Positions 7,677 through 16,702 are shown, counted from the stretch's first letter. The stretch: DNA of 28,130 nucleotides from an uncultured Eubacteriales bacterium (GCA_949744025.1 CATJWA010000185.1:1-28130); one strand, 5' to 3'. The notes: generated from the sequence alone by a model not told the origin. Program-made: numbers and translations.

Positions 7677-8663
7677 TCAATTCCATTTCTGGCCGGAGCC
7701 TGCCGCGACAGGTATTGAGTATTCCCTCTCCACCATGTCGCGCAGGGTAAGCAGGTCCTTTTCCCATGCAGCACGCTCCGGCGGAACATAGTCCCCCATT
7801 GGATAGGGCTGTCCCAAGGTGTCATATTTCTCGGTGCCCATTTTCCTATAGGGCAGAAGCTGATACTGGATAAGCTGGCTCCCAAGATTGTCCCGAAGAA
7901 AAGCCGCCGTGGCGCGGATATTGTCTGGGCTGTTGTTAAAGCCGGCCACTACGGGAGTACGTACCACCATCCGCTTTCCCATTTCAGCCGTCATTTTGAT
8001 GTTTTGAAGAATCAGCTCATTTCCGCCACCTGTAAGCTCGCGGTGCACTTCGCTGTCCATATGCTTTATATCTGTGATTACATAGTCAGCCCATTGCAGG
8101 ACGGCCTTTATGTGCTCGGGTGCGCAGTTCATGGCCGTCTCCACACAGACATTGATTCCCTTTTCGTTGCAGGCACGCGCCAGCTCGGCGGCAAACTGCC
8201 ACTGGACCATCACCTCTCCGCCGTTGAGCGTGACTCCGCCGCCGGATTTTTCATAGAAGCCGCGGTCGGCCAAAATCACCTCCATAAGCTCCTCGAGCGT
8301 CATTTCCCTGCCCCATACCGCTATCGCCTCGGCGGGACACGCGTCGGCGCAGGCAAGGCAGCCGGCACACTCGCTGCGCATGGCTATGGGCTGCAATACC
8401 CCCTCGGAAAAGCGCACGGGCGTCTGCCCGCCCAGCGGGCAGGCTGTAAGGCACAGGCCGCATTTCTCCGGTGAAATGCATTTTTTCGGGTATACTCCAA
8501 GCTGCTGTCCCGGTTTTATGGTCTCGGGATTGCTGCACCACTTGCAGCGGAGAGTACACCCCTTGAAAAAAATCTCAGTCCTGATACCGGGACCGTCATG
8601 TATGGTATAACGCTGTATGTCAGTGATATAAGCGCGAGGTGGCTGATTCTGCTGCGCCGCCAT
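7677..8663 (-). CDS. Glycyl radical enzyme activating enzyme 1 (radical SAM)
   Basis: It uses S-adenosylmethionine and a [4Fe-4S] cluster to abstract hydrogen from the GRE glycine. The SAM-cluster cysteines are C36, C40 and C43 in KGCTLRCKWCSNP, after the typical HDGPGIRTEIFFKGC lead. An inserted double ferredoxin-like domain has C62, C68, C71, C75 and C99, C102, C105, C109, as in most non-PFL GRE activases. The SAM-binding GGE is at 148-150, within LNGGEVMVQ, where SGGEP is more usual. The ATG at 8675 directly abuts GGGAAAGG, so I prefer the ATG at 8663, 12 bases from it. It is not adjacent to GRE1 but is the only activase in that module, and probably serves it. Confidence 0.9.
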   Translation of the reverse strand: MAAQQNQPPRAYITDIQRYTIHDGPGIRTEIFFKGCTLRCKWCSNPETIKPGQQLGVYPKKCISPEKCGLCLTACPLGGQTPVRFSEGVLQPIAMRSECAGCLACADACPAEAIAVWGREMTLEELMEVILADRGFYEKSGGGVTLNGGEVMVQWQFAAELARACNEKGINVCVETAMNCAPEHIKAVLQWADYVITDIKHMDSEVHRELTGGGNELILQNIKMTAEMGKRMVVRTPVVAGFNNSPDNIRATAAFLRDNLGSQLIQYQLLPYRKMGTEKYDTLGQPYPMGDYVPPERAAWEKDLLTLRDMVEREYSIPVAAGSGQKWN

Positions 8664-8688
8664 GTGAAAGCACATCCTTTCCCGTTAG

Positions 8689-8712
8689 TATCTTCTATAA
8701 GTATAAAAGATA
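8689..8712. promoter_or_regulatory. Inverted repeat TATCTT-N12-AAGATA, possible regulator site
   Basis: Six-base perfect arms (8689-8694 and 8707-8712) lie just upstream of the activase gene and inside the region divergent from the LysR gene. The size and AT content suit a LysR-type box, but this is not diagnostic. A perfect minus-strand TTGACA (8753 to 8748) also occurs in this region, without a well-spaced -10. Confidence 0.3.
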
Positions 8713-8807
8713 TTTTACATGAAGGCCAGCAACAAGGCGGGAAGACCTGTCAACAAAATGTTAAAGCAAAAAACATCGCTTTTTATATTCTTTTTTATAT
8801 TAAAGGC

Positions 8808-8845
8808 TTGGATTATTGCTCAAAAAATGGTATAAATAGTATAAT
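8808..8845 (+). promoter_or_regulatory. Candidate promoters for the tandem LysR genes
   Basis: Two overlapping pairs are seen: TTGGAT (8808-8813) with TATAAA (8831-8836) at 17 bases, and TTGCTC (8816-8821) with a perfect TATAAT (8840-8845) at 18 bases. The start codon at 8878 follows a strong AGAGGGGGG ribosome site. Confidence 0.5.
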
Positions 8846-8877
8846 GATATATAAATTTTGTAAGAGGGGGGATTGAA

Positions 8878-9798
8878 ATGGAAATCCGGCAGATGCGCTA
8901 TTTCGTGGAGATATGCAAATATAAAAGCTTCACCCGTGCCGCCGACGCCTGTTTTATTTCCACTCAGGGAATCAGTATGGCAATTCTGCGCCTGGAAAAC
9001 GAGCTGAACCGTCAGCTTTTTATCCGTGACAAGCAGGGCGTTGCTCTCACTCCCGCGGCGGAATTCCTGCTTCCAAGGGCACAAAAGATGCTCGCGCTCA
9101 ACGACGAATGTCAGGCATACTTCGCCACAGGCGCCACACACCAATATGTGCTTCCCGTGGCCTTTGCACCGGGTTCGATAGAGGAGTTTGCCGGAGACCT
9201 TGTGGAAAATTTTCAGGCTGAGCATCCGGAGATTGAGATTAAAATTCTGGAATACTGCGACACCGACTGCGAGCATTCGCTCTCCTCTGGGGAGGTAGAG
9301 GTCGGCTTCTGCTGCGGTCCCATTTCACCCAATCAGTTCCAGTCCCACCTTTTAGCTGTCAGTCCGCACGCGCTTATTGTTCACAAAAGCCACCCTCTGG
9401 CTCGTGCTGAGAGCGTTTGTGCCGAGAACCTGCGTGGTCTGCCTCTGGTTATGCTCCGCGACACCACAAAGACCTACTCTGTAATACGCAGCGGCTGCCA
9501 GATGGCCGGCTTTGAGCCGGTGGTGGACACTTTTGTGGATAACATTCTCACCGTGTACGACCTTGCACAGATACAAAAGGCCGTGGGTGTATCCACTATG
9601 GTGCTTGCAGGGCACCTCAACCGCCGTGAGCTCAAGGCCATACCTTTCAGCGACCCTGTTTTTCAGTTGAGCGTGCATTTCATTAAGCGAAAGGGAGCCT
9701 CTCTGTCTCCTGCCGCAAGGCTGTTTGAGCAGGCGGTTATAAAAAAGCTGAAAAAGCAGGGAGTTCTGCGTCTCCCGAGAAGGGAGGAAGCAACTTGA
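8878..9798 (+). CDS. LysR-family transcriptional regulator A
   Basis: A 306-residue LysR protein of normal length. The N-terminal winged helix-turn-helix covers about residues 1-60 (RQMRYFVEICKYKSFTRAAD ... LNRQLFIRDKQGVALTPA), followed by a linker helix and a periplasmic-binding-protein-like effector domain from about residue 90. It is divergent from activase 1 and shares a four-base overlap with the next LysR gene. By the usual LysR pattern it probably controls the activase and perhaps the GRE1/MFS region in response to a pathway metabolite (inference). The effector is not predictable. Confidence 0.93.
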   Translation: MEIRQMRYFVEICKYKSFTRAADACFISTQGISMAILRLENELNRQLFIRDKQGVALTPAAEFLLPRAQKMLALNDECQAYFATGATHQYVLPVAFAPGSIEEFAGDLVENFQAEHPEIEIKILEYCDTDCEHSLSSGEVEVGFCCGPISPNQFQSHLLAVSPHALIVHKSHPLARAESVCAENLRGLPLVMLRDTTKTYSVIRSGCQMAGFEPVVDTFVDNILTVYDLAQIQKAVGVSTMVLAGHLNRRELKAIPFSDPVFQLSVHFIKRKGASLSPAARLFEQAVIKKLKKQGVLRLPRREEAT

Positions 9799-10688
9799 AC
9801 CTGCTTCAGCTTGAATATTTTATGACTCTGGCCAGATTGGGCAGCTTCCGCAAAACCGCGGAATACTTTTTCGTCTCTCAGCCGATGGTCAGCAAGCAGA
9901 TTTCTCTGCTGGAAAAGGAGCTGGGTATTCCGCTTTTCAATCGTGGTTACCGCACTGTGGCCCTAACGCCCGCCGGCAAGATAATGTTCGACGCGCTCGG
10001 GCGCAGCCGTGACATATTTGACGACGCAGTGTACCGCGCAAAGCTCAGCAGCCAGCCGGACATCATAGAGCTGTGCCTGGGCTTTCCGGAATGCTCGGAC
10101 TTCGCCAACCTGTCCAATATTCTCTCCTCATTCCAGCAGGAGCACTCCGACGTGGCGCTGAAGGTCCGCGTCTCACCCATCTCCCAGCTTCTCCTTGACT
10201 ATCCAGACTCCAAATACGACATGGTCATAAACCACGAGCGCAATCTTCGCAACAAGTGCGAGCTGGAGGTCCGCCCCCTCGCCAAACGGAAGCATGTCGC
10301 CGTCATATCACGTCACCACCCGCGTTACCGCGCGCAGGACACCGCCTTTGAGGACCTGAAGGATGAGAGCGTATATGTTCCCGCGCCGGAGGGAACCACG
10401 CTCACAAAGGATTATCTGGCCTATATCTGTGCTCACCATGGCTTTATATGCCACGACGTCATTCCTCTGCCGAACCTTGAATCCGTACTGCTGGCAGTGA
10501 AAATGTGCTTCGGCATCGCGGTGCTCGACGACCTTATAAACCTGCCGCCTGACTTTGAGCTGGACACAGTTCCCACAAACGTCTCCTTTGAGGTGCTGCT
10601 GGCATGGCACAAGGAAAACCGGAACCCCGCAATCCCCCTGCTGTCCGATATGGTGCTTGAGCAGCTCAATCTTCCGTCCACATATTGA
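9795..10688 (+). CDS. LysR-family transcriptional regulator B
   Basis: A 297-residue LysR protein with the N-terminal helix-turn-helix (FMTLARLGSFRKTAEYFFVS ... LFNRGYRTVALTPAG) and an effector domain. The start is TTG at 9795; its TTGA overlaps the stop of regulator A, and GGGAGG lies at a suitable distance upstream, so the two are translationally coupled. The proteins differ clearly in the effector domain and are not a recent duplication. Either may act on the minus-strand SDR-MFS-GRE block to the right or on the GRE1 module to the left. Confidence 0.93.
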   Translation: MNLLQLEYFMTLARLGSFRKTAEYFFVSQPMVSKQISLLEKELGIPLFNRGYRTVALTPAGKIMFDALGRSRDIFDDAVYRAKLSSQPDIIELCLGFPECSDFANLSNILSSFQQEHSDVALKVRVSPISQLLLDYPDSKYDMVINHERNLRNKCELEVRPLAKRKHVAVISRHHPRYRAQDTAFEDLKDESVYVPAPEGTTLTKDYLAYICAHHGFICHDVIPLPNLESVLLAVKMCFGIAVLDDLINLPPDFELDTVPTNVSFEVLLAWHKENRNPAIPLLSDMVLEQLNLPSTY

Positions 10689-10721
10689 CGCAAAGAGAGG
10701 ACCCCGCAGGTACTGAATTCT

Positions 10722-10764
10722 AAAAATCCGCTCGTGCCCGTAGTTCGGGCATGAGCGGATTTTT
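10722..10764. terminator. Strong bidirectional terminator between the LysR pair and the SDR gene
   Basis: The arms 10722-10740 and 10746-10764 pair over 19 bases with a single G-U around the loop TAGTT. The arms begin with A5 and end with a T-run, giving U-tracts on both strands. It ends the plus-strand LysR transcript and, read on the minus strand, the long TRAP/GRE/SDR block. Confidence 0.92.
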
Positions 10765-10838
10765 TCTTATTCTTATTACCGTTTCGTCATTTGGACCCTG
10801 CCGATTTTATTTTTCGGACACATCACAAAGCGTCCGCT

Positions 10839-11822
10839 TCAATCCGCAATACTCCTGTAGCCGTTGAAAATGCTCTTGGGCAGCTCGGTGGCGAGCTCCT
10901 CCATTGTCCAAGGCTCGCTGCCGGGCTTCAGGAGGGTTTTGCATATTACGGGCTCCTGATGGAGCTGAATCTTGTTTCCCGCAAGGGAAAACATACTTCC
11001 GCTTATATCCGCGCCGTATTCAGAGCTCAGATACACCAGAAACGGCACGATTTTCTCAGGCAGCGGTGTGTTTTCAAATTTGGGGGTTGAAATATTTCCT
11101 ATCGTAAGCGGAGAGGCCTGAGTTTCCTCGACAACCTCCATTTCATACGACGCCCGCGTGCGGGCAAAGGGGCTGAAAGCATTGCATGTAATTCCATATT
11201 CACGCAGCTCCATCGCAGCCGCGCGCGTAAGTCCCACAACGCCCGCGTTGGCGGCGCAGTACTCCGCGTGCTTTAAAACATCCCCCATGAAAGCACGGCT
11301 GGAGGCGTTGATAATCCTGCCATAGCCCTGCTTCTTCATATGCGGCACAGCGTGGCGCATGGTATTGAAGCTGCCCTTCATCTTCACTCTGATTACTCGG
11401 TCCCACAGCTCCTCGGTGATTTCATCTATATCGCTGAAGCCAAACGCCCCCGCGATGTTGCACAGGATGTCTATTCTGCCATATGTGTCAACCGCGGTGT
11501 CAATAAGCTTCTTCGCTGTTTCGAAGTCGGAAATATCGCCGAAAAACGCTGTTGCTTCGCCCCCAGCGTCACGAATGGCCTCAGCCGTTGTCTCCGCATC
11601 GCCGGCGCAAAGCTGCTGGGACTTGAGATACCATTCCTGCCTCTCGGGGCTCAGGCTCTGAAATTGTTCGTCAGTAACCATCGCGCTCCTGCTGTCACCC
11701 GGCTTACGGTTGTTGGTCACAACCTTTGCTCCCGCGGCCGCAAGGCCAAGCGCCAGCGCGCGGCCGACTCCCTGTCCGGAGCCTGTGACAACCGCCACCC
11801 TTCCCTCCAAAAGCTTTTCCAT
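10839..11822 (-). CDS. Short-chain dehydrogenase/reductase lacking the catalytic lysine
   Basis: An NAD(P)-dependent SDR-fold protein of 327 residues, longer than the usual 250 because of an insertion near residues 40-75 and a C-terminal tail after about 285. The cofactor motif is TGSGQGVG (13-20); NIAG (122-125) stands for NNAG; the serine region is INASSRAF (171-178). The active-site Y188 is followed by CAAN, so the expected Lys of YxxxK is Asn192 (codon AAC). The architecture resembles the SDR domain of multifunctional beta-oxidation enzymes and (3R)-hydroxyacyl dehydrogenases. AAGGAG is 10 bases before the ATG. It is the last gene of the minus-strand block and probably acts on a hydroxyl or keto intermediate, if it is still catalytic. 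Confidence 0.88.
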   Translation of the reverse strand: MEKLLEGRVAVVTGSGQGVGRALALGLAAAGAKVVTNNRKPGDSRSAMVTDEQFQSLSPERQEWYLKSQQLCAGDAETTAEAIRDAGGEATAFFGDISDFETAKKLIDTAVDTYGRIDILCNIAGAFGFSDIDEITEELWDRVIRVKMKGSFNTMRHAVPHMKKQGYGRIINASSRAFMGDVLKHAEYCAANAGVVGLTRAAAMELREYGITCNAFSPFARTRASYEMEVVEETQASPLTIGNISTPKFENTPLPEKIVPFLVYLSSEYGADISGSMFSLAGNKIQLHQEPVICKTLLKPGSEPWTMEELATELPKSIFNGYRSIAD

Positions 11823-11889
11823 ATACGCAAATCTCCTTCTCAGTATCGTTCTAAAACGGTTCCACAGACCGCACCAATACGCCGTCCGC

Positions 11890-13143
11890 TTATTTTTCGT
11901 CTACACAGCTTACCGTTTTTGCGTACCTGTTTGACAGCAGCAACAAAGCCGTGCTGCACAGGCAGCAGGCAATAAACAGCGCATATGCGCCGCGGTAGCT
12001 GCCGCTGACGTCAAACGACCGCGCAGCAAGAAGCGGACCCATTCCCACTCCGATGGTGAAAAATATGTTCACATAGCCAAGGACGCTGCTGAAGCTGTTT
12101 CTGCCGAACACATCCGCGACATAAGCCGAGAGTATTACTGTACCGAACATATTGCCCATACCGTACAGCACCATCGCGGCCGTTGCGGCGGCGCGGCCGT
12201 GGGCCAGAAGCAGAACCAGCAACGAGGTGCACACCGCCGCGCACGTGATGCTTATTGCCGCTGCGGCGCCTCGGCGGTCATATACCGTCCCCATCAGGAA
12301 TTTCGATGCCGCGCACACAAGGCTGTACAGCGAGAGCATCCCCGCCGCAAGCGCGGGAGTGAAGCCATAGTCCACCTGAAGCATCGACGTCACGCTCTGC
12401 TGAACGCCCATGATATAGGTGCTGGCAAAAAGCGCGCAGAAGCTCAGCAGCCAAAAGCAGGGCAGCCGTAGAACCTTCCGCAGAGGCATGCCGTTCTGAC
12501 CGCTCTCCTCCGGTTCCGCGCTTCTTCCTCCATAGGGTTCCATGCCATAGAGCTCCGGAGGCGGGGAAATAAGCGCGGTCCCTATCATGGTTATCAGAAA
12601 TATAAAAATGCCCATGTACAGATAAGCGTCGCGCCACCCGCTTCGCTCAATGAAAAACCTGACAAGCTGCGCGTAAAACACGGTCCCTGCGCTGGTACCG
12701 ATGGATATTATGGAAATTGCCGTCCCACGGCGTCTGGAAAACCACTGCGTCACCGCGCTTGCCCCAAGATTTCCGTTTACAATAGGCACTATCAGACTTA
12801 TCACGGCTCCGCCGACGTAAAACTGCGCCAAGTGATTACAGCGTGAAAACCAGAAGCAGCAGGCAAATCCTAACACAGCGCCCATTACGCCGACGCTGCG
12901 CACGCTTTTCCGGTATCTTGTCAGCAAGCGGCCTATAAAGGGCTGGGAAACTATTCCGCACATGCTCATTATCGTCACATAGCCCGCAAAGCCCGTCTGG
13001 GTAAAATTCAGCTCCTCTGTTACGGGAAGATAAAACATGGCAAAAGCGCCTGCAAAGCCCCCTCCCGTCGCAATAAGGAAAGCTCCAATCACCGTCAGAA
13101 AGGCCCTTTGACGGCTGCTCAGACTTCGTTTCACACTCAGCAC
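11890..13143 (-). CDS. Major facilitator superfamily carrier, monocarboxylate/OFA-like
   Basis: A twelve-helix inner-membrane carrier of about 417 residues. The N-terminal half contains the helix 4-5 loop motif WFSRRRGTAISI and the C-terminal half the helix-10 region YGMGNMFGTVILSAYVADVFG, both typical of the monocarboxylate/oxalate-formate MFS group. The start is uncertain: GTG at 13143 keeps the longest frame, but GTG at 13134 is better placed behind GGGG. It lies between GRE2 and the SDR, separated from GRE2 by a strong attenuator-like hairpin. It is only distantly like the MFS carrier at 5148-6431, so the two modules probably move different compounds. It could export a product, since a TRAP importer is also encoded in the block. 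Confidence 0.88.
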   Translation of the reverse strand: MLSVKRSLSSRQRAFLTVIGAFLIATGGGFAGAFAMFYLPVTEELNFTQTGFAGYVTIMSMCGIVSQPFIGRLLTRYRKSVRSVGVMGAVLGFACCFWFSRCNHLAQFYVGGAVISLIVPIVNGNLGASAVTQWFSRRRGTAISIISIGTSAGTVFYAQLVRFFIERSGWRDAYLYMGIFIFLITMIGTALISPPPELYGMEPYGGRSAEPEESGQNGMPLRKVLRLPCFWLLSFCALFASTYIMGVQQSVTSMLQVDYGFTPALAAGMLSLYSLVCAASKFLMGTVYDRRGAAAAISITCAAVCTSLLVLLLAHGRAAATAAMVLYGMGNMFGTVILSAYVADVFGRNSFSSVLGYVNIFFTIGVGMGPLLAARSFDVSGSYRGAYALFIACCLCSTALLLLSNRYAKTVSCVDEK

Positions 13144-13182
13144 CCCAATTCTGTTCCGCCATCGTCTCCCGCGCCGCGCTGC

Positions 13183-13222
13183 GAAAAGCTCCGGCCCGAA
13201 TCAGCTTGGACCGGAGCTTTTC
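13183..13222 (-). terminator. Attenuator-like hairpin between GRE2 and the MFS gene
   Basis: The outer arms GAAAAGCTCCGG and its complement pair perfectly (12 bp); three further pairs, one of them G-U, bring the stem to about 15 bp with a 10-base loop. On the minus strand the stem ends in CTTTTC, a short U-run. It lies 42 bases after the GRE2 stop, so transcription probably drops here before the MFS and SDR genes. Confidence 0.75.
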
Positions 13223-13264
13223 AAAAATCAAGGCGCGTCAGAAAATCATGTACGGACCGTTACC

Positions 13265-15688
13265 TTATATGCCCATTTCCGTTCTGCGGATCAGATCCTC
13301 CTGGCAGTCCTTAAAGACCTCCACGAAGTAAGCGGAAAAGCCCGCAACGCGGACAACGAGGTCCTTATAGTCCTCCGGACGTTCCTGAGCGGCTCTGAGA
13401 GTCTTGCTGTCAACTACGTTGAGCTGCATCTCCATGCCTCCGCGGTCAAAGTAGGTCTGCATGACCGCCTTGAGCTTGGCAGTGCCCTCCTCGCCGCTGA
13501 GCGCGGTGGGATGGAACTTCATGTTCAGCAGTGTGCCGTTTCCAAACTTTGTCTGGTCAAAGTTCAGCACGGAATTAAGACAGGCGATAGGCCCGTTTTT
13601 GTCCATTCCCTGCACAGGGGAAATTCCGTCGGACAGCGGGGTGCCCTTTTTGCGTCCGTCGGGCGTGGCCCAAGTGGTGCGTCCCATGATAGTGTTCATG
13701 GTCACAGGGTACATACCGGCCGACCAACGGCCGCGCGGACCGGTGGCGCTGTTTATCGCGTCGGCATATGTCTCGGCAACAAGCCGGACATACTTGTCGG
13801 CCTCCTCATCCCCGTTGCCGAAGTGCGGCGCCTCGTTGAGGACAATCTGATGCAGCTCCTCATAGCCCTCCCAGTTGGCCATCACGGCGTCATACAGCTC
13901 GCGCGTCGTGCACAGCTTTTTCCTAAAGCACATGTAGTCGATTATGTTCAGGCTGTCGGCAACATTTCCGAGTCCAATGGCGGAGTTGCCGGTGGCATTA
14001 TACTTGGCCCCGCCCCACATGACGTCTTTTCCGCTCTCCATGCAGCCGTCATACATGCAGGATACCATCGGCAGGGGCATCTGATACCGTGCCACGGACT
14101 CCCAGATTGTCTGGCAGCCCACGTGCCAGCGCGCGAAGTGCTCAATCTGCTTCTTAACGGCGTCAACCACCTGGTCCATACTGGTCATCTCATAGAGATA
14201 GCCCGTCTGAAGTCCGGTGTGCTCTCTGACTTTTCCGTCCCTGCCCGGCATGGGATTGGTGCCGTTATTGATTGCCTGCAAAACGCAGCCGACAAGGTTG
14301 ATATACGACTCGCAGCCCGTGCCGCCCGGCTGGGCCCACTCGTCGCCGCAGCCCGTCGGCTCCACGCAGCCGATGAGGCAGTAGTTGCGCGCGCTCTCGA
14401 GCGGGAGTCCACGCTTCATCAGCGCGGGGATAATCACGTCATCACTCTCAAATGTCGGCACGCCGCCGGCGCGCTTGGTCGTTTCTATCGCCAGCTCCCA
14501 GAGGTCGTCGGGAGTACCCTTGTGTATGCGCAGCGACTGTGGCGGAGTGTGCAGCAGCAGGCGTCCGGCGCATTGGAGCATCATGTAGGTCACGGGGTTG
14601 GTCGCGTCGTTTCCTTCCTTGTCCACGCCGCCCATGGTCATCATGAAGCCGCTGGTGTATCCTGGGTTGGCAATGGTCGCCGGGTCGTAGCGTATCATTT
14701 TGTTCGGCTCGGCCACCTTCAGGTAGAACAGGTCCATCAGCTCCTGAGCCTTCTCGGGAGTTAAACGTCCCGCCTTCAGGTCGGCCTCATAATATTTACC
14801 GAGATACTGGTCCACTCGGCCAAAGCTTATGCCGTGCTGCTGTCCGTCCAGGCACATGGCAAGATGGTACAGATACAGGCACTGCAAAGCGTCATGGAAT
14901 GTGCGGCATGGATTTTCCATAATCCACTCAAGCCGCTCCGCCATATCCAGCAGCTCCGCACGGCGCTCGGGATTTGCCTCGAGCTCCGCCAAACGGCGGC
15001 ACTCCTTTCCATAACGCTTGGACCAGACGATTATGCCGCCGGTGACAATGGAAACCGCGCGATAGAAATTGTAGCGTTCATTGTCCTGGCCCATTATGCC
15101 GCTGTTTTCAAGCTCCTCCATTTTTTCCTCGGCCTCGCGCTTGACCGCACCGAAGCCCTTGGTACATGCTTTGTCGTAGTTTGTGCAGAAATGCCCCACG
15201 GGAGTGTTGGCGTTCTGGTTGAGCACGTACATCAGCACGCCGTTTCCCGCCATTTTGCGGTAGCCTCTGGGAATGTAGGCGTCAAACATGGCCGACATAT
15301 TATTGTGCAGCCAGAAATCCTTCTTGCTGAGGATATACTCCTTATCCTTCTCCGAGACAATGTACGGGTCGGATTCGCGGGCTCCCGGGTCGCCGTTTTC
15401 GAGCTCGTCAACCAGCCAGGCGAAGTTCGTCTCCGGATAAAGCGCACTGGCACGGTAGGAGCTGCCCTGTTCTCCGACAATCAGCTCATCCTCATTTACC
15501 AGCACCGGCATGTTCTCAAAGAGGTTTCTCAGGTTTTTCGCCCTCTTTAAAATGCCGGTAAGCTCCATGTTGTTCATGTAAAAGTCTGTTATCAGACGAA
15601 ACCTGGCCGTGCACAGATGCGGCACTGTATTGCGGTATCGCTCACGCATTTTTGCAACGCGCGGGGTGATTTCTCTCCATTCAACCAT
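13265..15688 (-). CDS. Glycyl radical enzyme 2, PFL-like family, substrate unknown
   Basis: A GRE of 807 residues counted from the ATG at 15688; this start follows AGGAAGG, and the longer frame would begin at a TTG within that ribosome site. The thiyl cysteine and base are C441 and E443 in LIGCVEPTGCGDEWAQPGG; the radical glycine is G783 in RVAGFSAYF. H166 (PVGHFCTNY) and H285 (QQHGISFGRVDQY) occupy the sites of the two glycerol-dehydratase histidines, but Gly replaces the following Ser, and the PGKxxGWHD motif of diol dehydratases is absent, so a different substrate is likely. It resembles GRE3 throughout, for example KKLCTTRELYDA and ANWEG. It follows activase 2 by 39 bases. Dehydratase, lyase or decarboxylase are all possible. 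Confidence 0.9.
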   Translation of the reverse strand: MVEWREITPRVAKMRERYRNTVPHLCTARFRLITDFYMNNMELTGILKRAKNLRNLFENMPVLVNEDELIVGEQGSSYRASALYPETNFAWLVDELENGDPGARESDPYIVSEKDKEYILSKKDFWLHNNMSAMFDAYIPRGYRKMAGNGVLMYVLNQNANTPVGHFCTNYDKACTKGFGAVKREAEEKMEELENSGIMGQDNERYNFYRAVSIVTGGIIVWSKRYGKECRRLAELEANPERRAELLDMAERLEWIMENPCRTFHDALQCLYLYHLAMCLDGQQHGISFGRVDQYLGKYYEADLKAGRLTPEKAQELMDLFYLKVAEPNKMIRYDPATIANPGYTSGFMMTMGGVDKEGNDATNPVTYMMLQCAGRLLLHTPPQSLRIHKGTPDDLWELAIETTKRAGGVPTFESDDVIIPALMKRGLPLESARNYCLIGCVEPTGCGDEWAQPGGTGCESYINLVGCVLQAINNGTNPMPGRDGKVREHTGLQTGYLYEMTSMDQVVDAVKKQIEHFARWHVGCQTIWESVARYQMPLPMVSCMYDGCMESGKDVMWGGAKYNATGNSAIGLGNVADSLNIIDYMCFRKKLCTTRELYDAVMANWEGYEELHQIVLNEAPHFGNGDEEADKYVRLVAETYADAINSATGPRGRWSAGMYPVTMNTIMGRTTWATPDGRKKGTPLSDGISPVQGMDKNGPIACLNSVLNFDQTKFGNGTLLNMKFHPTALSGEEGTAKLKAVMQTYFDRGGMEMQLNVVDSKTLRAAQERPEDYKDLVVRVAGFSAYFVEVFKDCQEDLIRRTEMGI

Positions 15689-15727
15689 AAAAACCTTCCT
15701 TTCCCTCAAAACAGAATACTTGTAAGC

Positions 15728-16684
15728 TCAGTGAATAATGGCTTTCAGGCCATGGTCGAGCATCAGCTCAAGATACTTTTGCATCTGCCCGTCATCCGGC
15801 GGCATTACATCCGCCGGCATCGGGTCGGGCCGCTGGATGCGTTCATACTTAGACGCTCCCATATGGTGGAAGGGCAGAAGCTGAACGACCGTCACCGCCC
15901 CGCCCAGCTCAGCGCAGAAGCGGGCTGTGGCGCTCAGGTTCTCAATGCTGTCGTTAAACCCAGGGATGACCGGAATACGCACCTGAAGCTTTCCTCCGTT
16001 CGCGGCAATGCGGCGCGCGTTCTCTAAAATCTGTTCATTCGGCACCCCAGTTACGCGCTCATGCTCGGCGCTGTCCATGTGCTTGAGGTCGTATAGGAAC
16101 AAATCCGTATGCGGCAGCGCGTGCTCAACAGCCTTCCACGGGGCAAAGCCGGTGGTGTCAAGCGCGGTATGTATTCCTTCGGCTTTTACGCAGCGCAGAA
16201 GCTCAACCGTGAATTCCTCCTGGCAGAGCGCCTCGCCGCCGGATACCGTAACCCCGCCGCCGCTGCTTTTGAGGAAGTCGTAGTCCCTGCGCAGAATCTG
16301 CATGACCTCCTCCACGGTATAGTCCTTGCCGCATACGCTCAGCGCCTCGGCGAAGCACTGCTGCGTGCAGGCAAAGCACTGCGCACACCTTTCGCTGTGC
16401 CAGCGGACCTTATGTATCAGTCCGCCGGCCGCTTTTTCCTCTGCCCCCTGCTCAAGAGCTCCTGCGGGGCACACCTTCATACACTCCCCGCAGGCCTCGA
16501 CTCCTGCGCAGCGCGTGGAGGCATAGCTCATCTGGCTGTGAAAGGACTGCGACTCCGGGCTGTGGCACCACGGGCAATGCAGGGGGCAGCCCTTGAGATA
16601 CACCGTGGTCCTCACCCCCGGACCGTCATGCACCGAAAAGCCCTGAATATCATATATCTTCCCTTTTAAGCCTGTTTTGCTCAT
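15728..16684 (-). CDS. Glycyl radical enzyme activating enzyme 2 (radical SAM)
   Basis: It installs the glycyl radical. The radical-SAM cysteines are C33, C37 and C40 in KGCPLHCPWCHSPES, after HDGPGVRTTVYLKGC. The inserted ferredoxin-like domain has C59, C65, C68, C72 and C100, C103, C106, C110; in the second cluster the usual Pro after the last Cys is Phe (QQCFAEAL). The SAM-binding GGE is at 149-151 in VSGGEALCQ. The 318 residues match the family, and GAAAGGAA precedes the ATG. The gene sits between GRE3 (upstream) and GRE2 (downstream) on the same strand, so one activase probably serves both. The long block contains no other activase. Confidence 0.93.
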   Translation of the reverse strand: MSKTGLKGKIYDIQGFSVHDGPGVRTTVYLKGCPLHCPWCHSPESQSFHSQMSYASTRCAGVEACGECMKVCPAGALEQGAEEKAAGGLIHKVRWHSERCAQCFACTQQCFAEALSVCGKDYTVEEVMQILRRDYDFLKSSGGGVTVSGGEALCQEEFTVELLRCVKAEGIHTALDTTGFAPWKAVEHALPHTDLFLYDLKHMDSAEHERVTGVPNEQILENARRIAANGGKLQVRIPVIPGFNDSIENLSATARFCAELGGAVTVVQLLPFHHMGASKYERIQRPDPMPADVMPPDDGQMQKYLELMLDHGLKAIIH

Positions 16685-16702
16685 AGCACGTTCCTTTCAC
16701 GT

